A stretch of DNA of 64,000 nucleotides from Acidovorax sp. RAC01 (GTDB lineage: Bacteria; Pseudomonadota; Gammaproteobacteria; Burkholderiales; Burkholderiaceae_C): assembly GCF_001714725.1 (NCBI RefSeq), contig NZ_CP016447.1, positions 3,591,501 to 3,655,500 on the forward strand. Direction: 5' to 3'. The stretch's first letter is position 1, and each line of letters begins with the position of its first letter. Of the stretch, positions 46,409 through 53,846 are shown piece after piece. The translations under genes were made by a program, and so were the position numbers. The notes below the pieces were generated by a model that was not told the origin of the DNA, searched no databases, and saw nothing but the letters and a program-made list of their open reading frames with translations.

Positions 46409-46797
46409 GCTTTTCTTCCCGAGGAAAAATTCTCCTGCTCTGCGGCAGTACAGGCATCAAATGGAGGCGTGTCGGGTGCGTCTTCAGTCATCCACCGGCA
46501 TAGTTCTCGCGACACGAAGTCCGCAAACACAGCCATGGAGTCTTGATCGTCAGGGATTGATTCTCCCGCCGGCCCCCGAGCATGAAAACTCCACACCTGG
46601 CCCATCCAAGTGACTCGCAGCCACACGTCACCATCCTTCCCACGCCAAAAGTCTGCGACGGAAGAACCGGACCCAGAAACGCCTCCCAGAACCGTACAGC
46701 CCACTCCGGGTACCAGGCAGCGCCTCAGACCCTTGGCGGAAAACGCAGGCAGGCTTGTCACTATGAGCGCGCTGGTCGAATTCAAGACGTAGCCCAT
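46405..46797 (-). CDS. Hypothetical protein in the NrtR-linked operon
   Basis: 130 aa. Overlaps the ADP-ribosylglycohydrolase start (ATGA) and the end of the PD-(D/E)XK-like gene by 16 bases, strong evidence that it is translated. A compact beta-rich core is suggested by 'DVWLRVTWMGQVWSFHARG', then a helical 'MAVFADFVSRELCRWMTED'. It has no membrane segment and no motif I recognise; it may be a small partner or substrate adaptor of the glycohydrolase. Confidence 0.6.
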   Translation of the reverse strand: MGYVLNSTSALIVTSLPAFSAKGLRRCLVPGVGCTVLGGVSGSGSSVADFWRGKDGDVWLRVTWMGQVWSFHARGPAGESIPDDQDSMAVFADFVSRELCRWMTEDAPDTPPFDACTAAEQENFSSGRKA

Positions 46798-47345
46798 TTC
46801 TTGCCAAAGAGCTCCTTGCCGTCTGTCACCAATGGACCAAATTCATGAGTCTCACGATTGAGAAGACGGTAGCCCGTCTCCGCCTTTTTCTTGGTATTCC
46901 ACTGGTACAGCAAAACCTTGCACACTTGGTAAAGATCAGCCACTCGTTCCATACGGGCAATTTCTTCGCGCGTGGGTGTCTTTGCACCGCCGCCCTTGAC
47001 CTGGATGAGCATGATGTCGAAGAGGTCTAGGTGCTTGAGGTCGGCGTCCTCGGGGGAGTCTGATAGTTCCCAACGCTTTCGGATGGCCAGGATGTCAACG
47101 ATGCCTGCAGACTCTCGACCCTTTGGCCCCGGAAAGTCGACCCATTGCCACCTCCCGCCATGCTTGCGTGATTCACGGATCAAATGGGCCTTGGCCAAGG
47201 CGGTAGCTTTCTTTGCAGTGTCGATGGCACCTGTTGCAGCCTTTTGCCATTTTGTGACCGAATCAACTCCATCAATCGACGGGTTCTTTTGTTGCGAGTC
47301 CGCGTGCAGGACAATCTCTGGTGGAGTCTCGATCCTTTTACGCAT
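46782..47345 (-). CDS. PD-(D/E)XK nuclease-like protein in the NrtR-linked operon
   Basis: 187 aa from the ATG at 47345. 'RESAGIVDILAIRK' (Glu78, Asp84) followed by 'LFDIMLIQVKGGGAKTP' (Gln115-x-Lys117) gives the E...D...QxK layout of PD-(D/E)XK nucleases. An N-terminal Lys/Ala-rich helix ('AIDTAKKATALAKAHLIRES') precedes it. The role may be DNA cleavage or only binding. Its start overlaps the metallophosphatase stop by 8 bases and its end overlaps the next gene, so the four genes form one translationally coupled operon. Confidence 0.6.
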   Translation of the reverse strand: MRKRIETPPEIVLHADSQQKNPSIDGVDSVTKWQKAATGAIDTAKKATALAKAHLIRESRKHGGRWQWVDFPGPKGRESAGIVDILAIRKRWELSDSPEDADLKHLDLFDIMLIQVKGGGAKTPTREEIARMERVADLYQVCKVLLYQWNTKKKAETGYRLLNRETHEFGPLVTDGKELFGKKWATS

Positions 47346-48282
47346 CTGAGCCTCCTTCAGCAAAGAAATTCTTGGTACTCAGTTCAGATTCACCGTCCCA
47401 TCGGTAAGCGACCAGCGGACCACCTTTCCCGGCGCTGTAATCCACACACGCAATCTTGCTGCTCTGGAGTACAGGCTCGCCTTGCATCCAGTAGTGGCCC
47501 ATGAAAACCGGTTTGCGCTGGTCGTAGATAGGCCTACTCTGAGCAGGTACGGTTGCTGCGGGAAGCGCCATACGCGCCTCATCCGGCATGAGCGCCAAAT
47601 CTCGATAGCTATGACTGGTTTCGTCCCACCAGCGAATGCGCACATTGCGCCGTTCGTGCCCGTCCTTGTCAAGAAACGCGTGCCCGTCAGGGAGCGCGAC
47701 TTCCAAACCCTTGGTCAAACCCTCAACTGCTTCAAATACCGCGTCGCCCTGACGGCTCGCCCGGACCATCAATTCCGTGGTCAGTGTTTGCGAGGGCCCC
47801 AGCAAAGGTTTGAGTTCCGAGATGTAGCCGTCATGCCAACAAGCGTGAATCACTCGCAATTCGGGCAGGTCCAGCCAGAGCGGCAAGGTGAGAAACCATT
47901 CGATGATTTCATCGTGCAGTCGCGTCCCCTCAACCTCCGCCAAGAAATGCTGGTGCTGTTGACGGTTCTTAGCGCCGGTTGCACCGTGGCGCGGACGCAG
48001 AAAGAACCCTTCCGCAGTGGCAGGGTCTGCGGTGTGCCAAGCAATTGCATTGAATTCGTGATTCCCGAGTATTGCCAGGGCGCTGCCAGACTCCACCATG
48101 GCGCGCACGATCCTGTAGGTGTCCACCTGCCGAGGCCCCCTGTCGATGTAGTCGCCCACAAAGATGGCTCTGCGACGCGGGTGCTGAAATGCCCCGGCTT
48201 TCAGCCGATACCCCATCCCCTCCAAGAGAGCCTCTAACTTGCTCGCCTGACCATGTACGTCTCCGATGATGTCGTAGCCCAT
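47338..48282 (-). CDS. Metallophosphoesterase (PP2A/ApaH-like)
   Basis: 314 aa. Calcineurin-type motifs in order: 'YDIIGDVHGQASKLEALL' (D-x-H), 'AIFVGDYIDRGPRQVDTYRI' (GDxxDRG), 'LAILGNHEFNAIAWH' (GNHE), 'VIHACWHDGYI' and 'PVFMGHYWMQG'. This set fits PrpE/ApaH-like enzymes that cut diadenosine polyphosphates, protein phosphates or nucleotide diphosphates. It is the first gene of the NrtR-linked operon; a substrate derived from NAD or ADP-ribose would fit the neighbours, but this is inference. Confidence 0.9.
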   Translation of the reverse strand: MGYDIIGDVHGQASKLEALLEGMGYRLKAGAFQHPRRRAIFVGDYIDRGPRQVDTYRIVRAMVESGSALAILGNHEFNAIAWHTADPATAEGFFLRPRHGATGAKNRQQHQHFLAEVEGTRLHDEIIEWFLTLPLWLDLPELRVIHACWHDGYISELKPLLGPSQTLTTELMVRASRQGDAVFEAVEGLTKGLEVALPDGHAFLDKDGHERRNVRIRWWDETSHSYRDLALMPDEARMALPAATVPAQSRPIYDQRKPVFMGHYWMQGEPVLQSSKIACVDYSAGKGGPLVAYRWDGESELSTKNFFAEGGSDA

Positions 48283-48293
48283 GTGATCTCCCT

Positions 48294-48312
48294 TAGTTGC
48301 ATAATGCCACTA
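48294..48312. promoter_or_regulatory. NrtR-like operator, copy 1
   Basis: TAGTTGCATAATGCCACTA, an imperfect 19-bp palindrome of form TAGTkGCA-NNN-TGCmACTA. It lies 12 bases upstream of the metallophosphoesterase ATG, overlapping its probable ribosome site or promoter. Confidence 0.7.
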
Positions 48313-48324
48313 TTGTGCATGTGT

Positions 48325-48343
48325 TAGTGGCAATTTGCAACTA
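48325..48343. promoter_or_regulatory. NrtR-like operator, copy 2
   Basis: TAGTGGCAATTTGCAACTA, the same palindrome in inverted orientation. Its centre is 31 bases (three helical turns) from the centre of copy 1, so dimers would sit on one DNA face. The last base is the A of the regulator's ATG, which implies autorepression. Confidence 0.7.
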
Positions 48344-49002
48344 TGATTAAGAATCGTGAACTCTTCCCACTCGTCAGTGTCGATATCGCGTTGTTCAGCG
48401 TGGTCGATGAGTGCCTTAGAGTGCTGATGGTGAAGAGGGCGCAAGAACCCGAAGTCGGACAATGGGCATTGCCTGGTGGCGTGCTCAAACCCCATCTGGA
48501 CAACTCTCTTGAAGCGACGGCGCGCCGAGTACTAGCCGACAAGGTGGCCATTGAATTGCCACATCTGCAAGAAGTGCGCACATACAGCGGGCCAGACCGC
48601 GACCCCCGAGGGTGGTCTATCGCCGTCTTGTTTTATGCCTTACTACCTCTGGACAAGACCGATGCCGTTGTCCGTAACAAAGTAGAGGCAGTGGAGTGGG
48701 TGGACGTTGTCTCTCCAAAACGCCGCCTGGCTTTTGACCATTCGGAACAACTGGAGGTAGCGGTCCAGAAACTGCGGGCCAAAGTGACAGCAGATGTACT
48801 TCCCCTACACCTGCTGCCCGAACACTTCACGTTGTCGCAGTTGCAGAAGGTGGTCGAGATCATCTTGGGTCATCCACTCGACAAGAGTTCTTTCCGACGA
48901 CGCCTGAAGACATCGGACGACATTATTGAGACCGATGAGTTTGTGCGAGGGGCACAACGTCCGGCGCAAGTTTTTAAGGCCAGGCAGGACTTCACGTTCT
49001 AG
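48343..49002 (+). CDS. nrtR: NrtR-like regulator (degenerate Nudix domain plus winged helix)
   Basis: 219 aa. The N-terminal Nudix fold starts 'VSVDIALFSVVDECLRVLMV'; the Nudix box region reads 'SLEATARRVLADKVAIEL', with the catalytic REUxEE glutamates replaced, as in NrtR regulators that bind ADP-ribose-type ligands without cutting them. The C-terminal winged helix has the NrtR pattern 'LLPEHFTLSQLQKVVEIIL', 'SSFRRRLKT' and 'GAQRPAQVFKARQDF'. NrtR proteins repress NAD-metabolism genes. Here it probably represses itself and the divergent four-gene operon through the two palindromes. Confidence 0.86.
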   Translation: MIKNRELFPLVSVDIALFSVVDECLRVLMVKRAQEPEVGQWALPGGVLKPHLDNSLEATARRVLADKVAIELPHLQEVRTYSGPDRDPRGWSIAVLFYALLPLDKTDAVVRNKVEAVEWVDVVSPKRRLAFDHSEQLEVAVQKLRAKVTADVLPLHLLPEHFTLSQLQKVVEIILGHPLDKSSFRRRLKTSDDIIETDEFVRGAQRPAQVFKARQDFTF

Positions 49003-49078
49003 GAAGGGGAGAGGGCTACTCGGAATCCTATGTATAAATCCTAGAAGGTGTGCCATCGACATCTGCGTTGGTCTCAGC

Positions 49079-50467
49079 GAGCCTGTCAGATGTTTTGTGT
49101 GTGAGGCATAGCATGTCAACAAGGAGCATGAATGCCACGCAAGACTAAGACAACCGCAGCAGCGGACAAGGCGGCGCAGCCGCAATTCTCAGCCGCAGCG
49201 CTTGAGCAACTGATCCCCGGGCCGGTGACGCCAGCCGAGCTTGAGGGCATCTTCAAGCAGTTCAAGAAGGCCGTATTGGAGCGCGCACTGGGCGCCGAGA
49301 TGAGTCACCACCTGGGCTACGCGCCCGGTCAGGCCAAACCCGAAGGGGCTGCCACCAATCACCGCAATGGCAAGAGCGCCAAGACCGTTCTCACCGATGT
49401 CGGCGCTTTGCGCATCGACGTCCCCCGCGATCGCGAGGGCACCTTCGAGCCGCAACTCATTGGCAAGCATGAGCGCCGCTTTACGGGCTTTGATGACAAG
49501 ATCATCGCCATGTACGCGCGCGGCATGACGGTGCGCGAGATCCAGGGCTTTCTTTCTGAGATGTACTCGGTGGACGTCTCGCCCGATCTCATCAGCAGCG
49601 TCACTGACGCCGTGATGAGCGAGGTCACGGCCTGGCAGAGTCGCCCGCTGGAGTCGATGTACCCGGTCGTGTTCTTTGACGCGCTGCGGGTCAAGATCCG
49701 CGAGGAAGCCGTGGTTCGCTCCAAGGCCGTTTACCTGGCCCTGGGCGTACTACCCGATGGCAGCCGCGACATCCTGGGCATCTGGATCGAAAACACCGAA
49801 GGAGCCAAGTTCTGGATGAAGGTCTTCAACGACCTGAAGACGCGCGGAGTCCACGACATCCTGATCGCCGTCACCGACGGGCTCAAGGGCATGCCAGAGG
49901 CGCTGGGCGCAGTGTTCCCGGCCACGACGCTGCAGACCTGCATCGTGCATCTGATCCGGGGCAGCCTGGACTTTGCGTCATGGAAGGACCGCAAGAGCCT
50001 GGCCACGGCCATCAAGCCGATCTACACGGCGGTGAGCGCCGAGGCCGCTGAGGCCGAGCTGACTGCGTTTGAAGCCGGGCCCTGGGGCCAGAAGTTCCCC
50101 ACTGTCGTGGGCGCCTGGCGCAGGGTCTGGGACAAGGTCATACCGTTCTTTGCCTTCCCGCCCGAGGTGCGCCGCGTGATCTACACGACCAACGCGATTG
50201 AGAGCGTGAATGCGAGGCTGCGCAAGATCATCAAAACCCGAGGGCACTTCCCCAGCGACGATGCAGCCACCAAGCTGATCTGGCTGGCACTGCGCAACAT
50301 CACCGAAGACTGGGGGCGGGCTGCAAACAACTGGAAGTCAGCAATGAACCAATTTGCGATCCTCTACGAGGACCGGTTCACGAAATCGAGCACGTAAGAT
50401 ATTCATTCACCTTCGCCAAATCGGTGAAGGCTCAGTGAGCCTCACACACGGAAACTCGGACAGGCCC
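49079..50467 (+). mobile_element. IS256-family insertion sequence
   Basis: About 1.39 kb. Terminal repeats read GCCTGTCAGATG...GTGTGTGAGGC at the left (from 49081) and GCCTCACACACG...CGGACAGGC at the right (to 50465), about 21 of 27 bases matching. An 8-bp direct duplication GTCTCAGC (49071-49078 and 50468-50475) flanks it; a ninth G also matches. One intact transposase lies inside. Confidence 0.92.
49132..50397 (+). CDS. IS256 family transposase
   Basis: 421 aa, ATG preceded by AAGGAG. The DDE residues are recognisable: 'PVVFFDALRVKI' (Asp), 'IAVTDGLKGMPEAL' (Asp), and 'VIYTTNAIESVNARLRKI' (Glu in the C-terminal signature). The N-terminal DNA-binding region includes 'GAEMSHHLGYAPGQ' and 'NHRNGKSAKTVLTDVGALRI'. 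Intact, with no stop or frameshift; probably active. Confidence 0.96.
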   Translation: MPRKTKTTAAADKAAQPQFSAAALEQLIPGPVTPAELEGIFKQFKKAVLERALGAEMSHHLGYAPGQAKPEGAATNHRNGKSAKTVLTDVGALRIDVPRDREGTFEPQLIGKHERRFTGFDDKIIAMYARGMTVREIQGFLSEMYSVDVSPDLISSVTDAVMSEVTAWQSRPLESMYPVVFFDALRVKIREEAVVRSKAVYLALGVLPDGSRDILGIWIENTEGAKFWMKVFNDLKTRGVHDILIAVTDGLKGMPEALGAVFPATTLQTCIVHLIRGSLDFASWKDRKSLATAIKPIYTAVSAEAAEAELTAFEAGPWGQKFPTVVGAWRRVWDKVIPFFAFPPEVRRVIYTTNAIESVNARLRKIIKTRGHFPSDDAATKLIWLALRNITEDWGRAANNWKSAMNQFAILYEDRFTKSST

Positions 50468-50564
50468 GTCTCAGCGGCAAAGACCATGCAAGCCCACCTT
50501 TCCGTTATGACATGCAAAAAGCTCCGGTTGTGCGTTCGATCCGCCTTGTCATCCGCTTCTAACC

Positions 50565-50616
50565 AAAAAAAAAGAACCCCCAACAAAAAGGGGACCAGGC
50601 CACAGCCCAGTCCCCT
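50565..50616 (-). terminator. Terminator of the minus-strand small-envelope-protein operon
   Basis: On the minus strand GGGGAC (complement of 50610-50615) pairs with GTCCCC (complement of 50590-50595), followed by a run of five T and later a second long T-run. It lies 36 bases after the stop of the gene ending at 50652. Confidence 0.8.
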
Positions 50617-50651
50617 TCCATATTGGTGGCTAACGCCACACTCGCCAGGCT

Positions 50652-51080
50652 TCACCCCAGCCTGCACAACTCCATGTTCACCTTCACCAGCTCCGACTCG
50701 TGAACCCACCCGAGCGTTGAGTCCGGACCGAATTCCTTGTCATTGACTCCCTTCAACTGCACCCACTCCTGAAACCGTCCCACCACCCGCAAGGTGAACC
50801 CTTTCATCAGGATCATTTTGGGCTTGGTGTCCTCGTGCGGCACAGCCGTGTCAAACACTCGCGTGCCCACAAACACCGTACGGTTCTTCACCTCCTTGCT
50901 CAGCGGCCGCACGCAGGCTGACGTCTGTGGTTGCGGTGACTGCGCCCATGCGCCTTGCACCAGCACCGCACACAAAAGGCCGGCTGCCAACCGTAGGGCA
51001 GTGCGGCTGACTCCCCGAAAGTGCCCAGAGAGCCCTTCCAGTCCAAGACCTTGTACTTGGTTATTCCTCACTGCCTTCAT
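50652..51080 (-). CDS. Exported SH3-like hypothetical protein
   Basis: 142 aa, ATG at 51080 with a clear AAGGAG. A basic N-region and hydrophobic stretch 'LAAGLLCAVLVQGAWAQSPQ' form a signal peptide with an AWA-Q cut site. The mature part has 'FTLRVVGRFQEWVQLKG' and 'LGWVHESELVKV', a pattern seen in bacterial SH3 (SH3b) folds. It probably sits in the periplasm. It is the last of four small envelope genes read together from 51889. Confidence 0.68.
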   Translation of the reverse strand: MKAVRNNQVQGLGLEGLSGHFRGVSRTALRLAAGLLCAVLVQGAWAQSPQPQTSACVRPLSKEVKNRTVFVGTRVFDTAVPHEDTKPKMILMKGFTLRVVGRFQEWVQLKGVNDKEFGPDSTLGWVHESELVKVNMELCRLG

Positions 51081-51104
51081 CGCGTATCTCCTTTCCGCGC
51101 TTCC

Positions 51105-51434
51105 TCAGCGCCCATGTTTCTGCACACACTCGACCAGAGCCTTCACAAAATCCGCCTGCAGGGTCTGCAGCGGAATTCCACCCCGACTCTCCGCAAACTC
51201 ATCCAGGTTCTTGAGGTCGTAGCGCTCGCCCATCTTGTCCACCGCGCACTGACAGGTCTTCTTGCTGCTACCCCCATCGGTACAGCCCTTGACCATCATC
51301 CGTTCGGTCTTGGAGCCAGAACACCCGGCCAAAGCCAGTGCGGCACCCAAGGTGACAGCTGTGATTGCACTCCTGGGCCCACGGGTCCAGCTTGATAGAC
51401 CCACTACCTCTGCTCTAGTCATCCCTGATCGCAT
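51105..51434 (-). CDS. Small lipoprotein
   Basis: 109 aa from the ATG at 51434, which has AGGAGG just upstream; the frame continues upstream without coding character. Lipobox 'LGAALALAGCSGS', lipidated Cys ~37, with a rather long N-region. The mature part has three further Cys ('VKGCTDGGSSKKTCQCAVDK' and 'ALVECVQKHG') that may form disulfides. Family not recognised; similar small Cys-rich lipoproteins occur on conjugative elements. Confidence 0.7.
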   Translation of the reverse strand: MRSGMTRAEVVGLSSWTRGPRSAITAVTLGAALALAGCSGSKTERMMVKGCTDGGSSKKTCQCAVDKMGERYDLKNLDEFAESRGGIPLQTLQADFVKALVECVQKHGR

Positions 51435-51511
51435 ATCTCCTCCTGTGTAAAAAATGCGCGCACCCAGCTTCCCAGGTGCGCCTGTTGTTTTGCATGCCCG
51501 TTCAAAGCCCC

Positions 51512-51646
51512 TCACCGTTTGCCACTGTTGGCCATCCCAATCAGCAGCCACAGCACGATCACTCCCAGACCGAACCAGAAGCCCAGCGTGTCGAAGAACA
51601 GGTAGACCATCAAACACCCCAGAATCAGCTGGGCTAGAAACGCCAT
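51512..51646 (-). CDS. 44-residue membrane protein
   Basis: A tiny ORF with a good GGAAGGAG site. It starts 'MAFLAQLILGCLMVYLFFDT', continues with a Phe/Leu/Val-rich stretch and ends '...ANSGKR'. It would form one long or two short membrane helices with a basic C-terminal tail. It lies 21 bases after the stop of the 73-aa gene and in the same direction, so it is probably the second gene of this small operon. Confidence 0.6.
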   Translation of the reverse strand: MAFLAQLILGCLMVYLFFDTLGFWFGLGVIVLWLLIGMANSGKR

Positions 51647-51667
51647 GGCGCTTGCTCCTTCCCTGCA

Positions 51668-51889
51668 TCAACTGGCCATCACAAACGCCACCATGGCCAC
51701 GATCAGCAAGCCCCCGATGAACTTGCCCAGACCCGGCAAGACCACCACCGGCCACACCAGCCCCTGGCCCAGGTGGTACGCAAAACTCCGGTAGGGCTCA
51801 TCCCCCCAGTTGTTCGCATACACCGCATACAGCAGCCCGATCAAGAAATACCCCGCCAACACCCAACGACCCCAAGCAAACCGCTTCAT
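51668..51889 (-). CDS. 73-residue two-helix membrane protein
   Basis: ATG at 51889 with AGGAGG 8 bases before it. Two hydrophobic segments: 'WVLAGYFLIGLLYAVYA' (~9-25) and 'FIGGLLIVAMVAFVMAS' (~57-73), separated by a short amphipathic loop. It resembles small membrane proteins of conjugative elements, but no family is certain. First gene of the four-gene minus-strand run ending at 50652. Confidence 0.65.
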   Translation of the reverse strand: MKRFAWGRWVLAGYFLIGLLYAVYANNWGDEPYRSFAYHLGQGLVWPVVVLPGLGKFIGGLLIVAMVAFVMAS

Positions 51890-52002
51890 GGCAATTCCTC
51901 CTAAAGTTGAAGCACTAAAAAATCCCTGTCACCGGATGGAGGTTCTTCAAGAGTGAAGCAAACTCCGTAGATGCAAAGAAGGCAAAACCGCATCCTCCCG
52001 CG

Positions 52003-52308
52003 GTGTCTGCCAAACCCACGCCCCCGACCCATCTGCCCGACCCGGGCAACGTGCGCGAAGTCCTCGCGTACTGGATTCGGCTACTGCGTGTAGAAAAAGG
52101 CTGGTCCCAAGAGCGTCTGGCTCACGAGTGCGAACTCGACCGCACCTATGTCTCGGCGGTTGAGCGCTGCCGCTGGAACATCGCCCTGGCCAACATCGAG
52201 CGCCTGGCGCAGGCCCTGGGCGTGGAGCCCTGGACACTGCTCAAACCTCCAGAGCAAGCGATCAAGCCCGCGCGCAAAACCGCCAGAAAGAATCCCGCCA
52301 AGGTTTGA
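52003..52308 (+). CDS. XRE-family helix-turn-helix regulator
   Basis: 101 aa from a GTG at 52003; no ATG exists in the open frame. The Cro/CI-type HTH is complete: 'IRLLRVEKGWSQERLAHECE', 'LDRTYVSAVERCRWNIALAN' and 'IERLAQALGVEPWTLL'. A basic tail follows ('KPARKTARKNPAKV'). It is divergent from the small envelope operon and convergent with the following lipoprotein gene, and it is a good candidate local regulator of the element. Confidence 0.85.
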   Translation: MSAKPTPPTHLPDPGNVREVLAYWIRLLRVEKGWSQERLAHECELDRTYVSAVERCRWNIALANIERLAQALGVEPWTLLKPPEQAIKPARKTARKNPAKV

Positions 52309-52340
52309 TCCTTCGGACGAGAGATAGGAGCCCAGCCCCT

Positions 52341-53225
52341 TCATTGCGAAGTCACCGGCTTCCCGTCCCGCGTGAGCGCCCCCCGCTGGTAGACAAACTC
52401 CACCATCTTCTGAGCCGCCTTGCGCTGCTCTTCTTCGGGCTCGAACGGCCCCGCAAACCACAGCATCCGAATGGACAGTTTGGGAGCCTGATTGGGCTTC
52501 TCCTCGACCACAGCAAACACCAAGTCGGAGCAAGACCCAAACTTCGGAGACACCTGCACCCCCTGGGCCGATACCGCCAGCAGCTGGAACAGGGCAGGGC
52601 AGGCGGTGCCCGATCCGCTTTGCAGCAACAGCACATCCTCTGCACCCACCGGGGCATTACGCACGATGCTCAAAGGCTCTTCTTGGGCCGGTAGAACGGG
52701 TTGCCCGTTCAAAACAACCGAAGAATCCCCTTCCTGTACTGTCACAACCCCAAACCGGGTCTTGACCTGCTTCTCAGGCTCCTCGAGCGCCGACTCCACC
52801 CGGGCAGGGCCTGCTTCGATCATCCCCAGCCAAGCCGACGGTGACACGCTGAACCCCAGTTCCGTCAATACCTTCGTTGCAGGTGCATTGCTGTCCAGCG
52901 GCCTGGCCCGTACCCCCTCCACAAAACACGGCATGTCCCGCACACACTGCGACAAAAGCCGCTGGCCCAGAGCACTCTTTGGATCGAACACAAACGCCAC
53001 GAGATCCCCCGTCTCCGGGCTGACCTCGAACACTGCCCCCTGCTCACCCCGGCGATCCAGCACCCCTGCGATCTCCAGAAACCCGGAAACCGTCTGCACC
53101 GGCAACTCCGGCGCCTCGGCCTCCTTGCGTTGGCAGCCGGCCAGCACGCCTGCCACACCCAGCGCCACCAACGAACCCGCCACCAGGCTGCGCGTAAGCT
53201 GCACCCTGCTTCCCATGGATTGCAT
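52341..53225 (-). CDS. Lipoprotein of unknown function
   Basis: 294 aa, ATG at 53225 preceded by GAGGGAG. Lipobox 'LGVAGVLAGCQRKEAE', lipidated Cys ~31, followed by an acidic linker, so likely outer-membrane anchored. The mature domain is beta-rich ('GAVFEVSPETGDLVAFVFDP', 'FGVVTVQEGDSSVVLNGQPV'). No known family identified. It stands in the conjugative-element-like section, and envelope lipoproteins there often take part in transfer or exclusion. Confidence 0.7.
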   Translation of the reverse strand: MQSMGSRVQLTRSLVAGSLVALGVAGVLAGCQRKEAEAPELPVQTVSGFLEIAGVLDRRGEQGAVFEVSPETGDLVAFVFDPKSALGQRLLSQCVRDMPCFVEGVRARPLDSNAPATKVLTELGFSVSPSAWLGMIEAGPARVESALEEPEKQVKTRFGVVTVQEGDSSVVLNGQPVLPAQEEPLSIVRNAPVGAEDVLLLQSGSGTACPALFQLLAVSAQGVQVSPKFGSCSDLVFAVVEEKPNQAPKLSIRMLWFAGPFEPEEEQRKAAQKMVEFVYQRGALTRDGKPVTSQ

Positions 53226-53314
53226 AAAACTCCCTCTCTGTTAGTAAATGATATGTGATGCAAATACATCAATTGAACGCCAACCAAAGACCATCGGTTG
53301 ACCGTTTGCTGAAC

Positions 53315-53407
53315 GGGCAGGGATGGGGAAGTGGCTGCGAGATCTTTGCCGCAGCTCAGCCGCTACCGTGTGAGATGTTCCATATGGAGCGAGAACATCC
53401 CTGCCCG
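53315..53407. repeat. Nested inverted repeats in an intergenic region
   Basis: CGGGCAGGGATG (53315-53326) is repeated exactly inverted as CATCCCTGCCCG (53396-53407). Inside it, GATGTTC (53374-53380) and GAACATC (53393-53399) form a smaller inverted pair around CATATG. The structure lies upstream of the lipoprotein gene and of the zinc-ribbon gene, and it could be a regulatory site or an origin-type structure. Confidence 0.55.
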
Positions 53408-53503
53408 TGACCAGCTTCCCCCGTGGACCTGCACAAACTCCGTTGCCTTGGTACGATCCCAAGTGCACGGAACGAAGACCCCCACCAAGAACAGATCCCC
53501 TGA

Positions 53504-53737
53504 GTGAAGAACCTGAGCGCCTCCTACCCGATGAACCCGTCTACCACCAGGAACTGCTGCGGCTACTGTGGTGCCACCAGCTACCACCGCGTGCTCGCAC
53601 GCGATGACGCCGGAGTCATGCGCTACACCGAAGCCCTGCGTTGCACAGGTTGCGGCCGGGAATACGCCAACCTGCAGGTTTGGCGCAAGGGTGAGACCCA
53701 AGAATCCACGACTCCCCCCGTTGCAACTGCCAACTGA
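53504..53737 (+). CDS. Small zinc-ribbon protein
   Basis: 77 aa if started at the GTG at 53504; an ATG at 53531 is in frame and directly precedes the metal site. Four Cys in two pairs, 'CCGYCGATSYHRV' and 'ALRCTGCGREYANLQVWRKG', form a zinc ribbon. The C-terminus is a short disordered tail. It may bind nucleic acid or be an accessory factor; the family is not named with certainty. Confidence 0.6.
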   Translation: MKNLSASYPMNPSTTRNCCGYCGATSYHRVLARDDAGVMRYTEALRCTGCGREYANLQVWRKGETQESTTPPVATAN

Positions 53738-53846
53738 GCTTGCGTTGGCTCCAATTCGCGTAGAGTGCTCTCTGTGCCTAAAACGGTCCTCCTTGGGCCC
53801 AATCACAACACTCCAGCACCCCAGCACTCACCCCCAACGCACCCTC

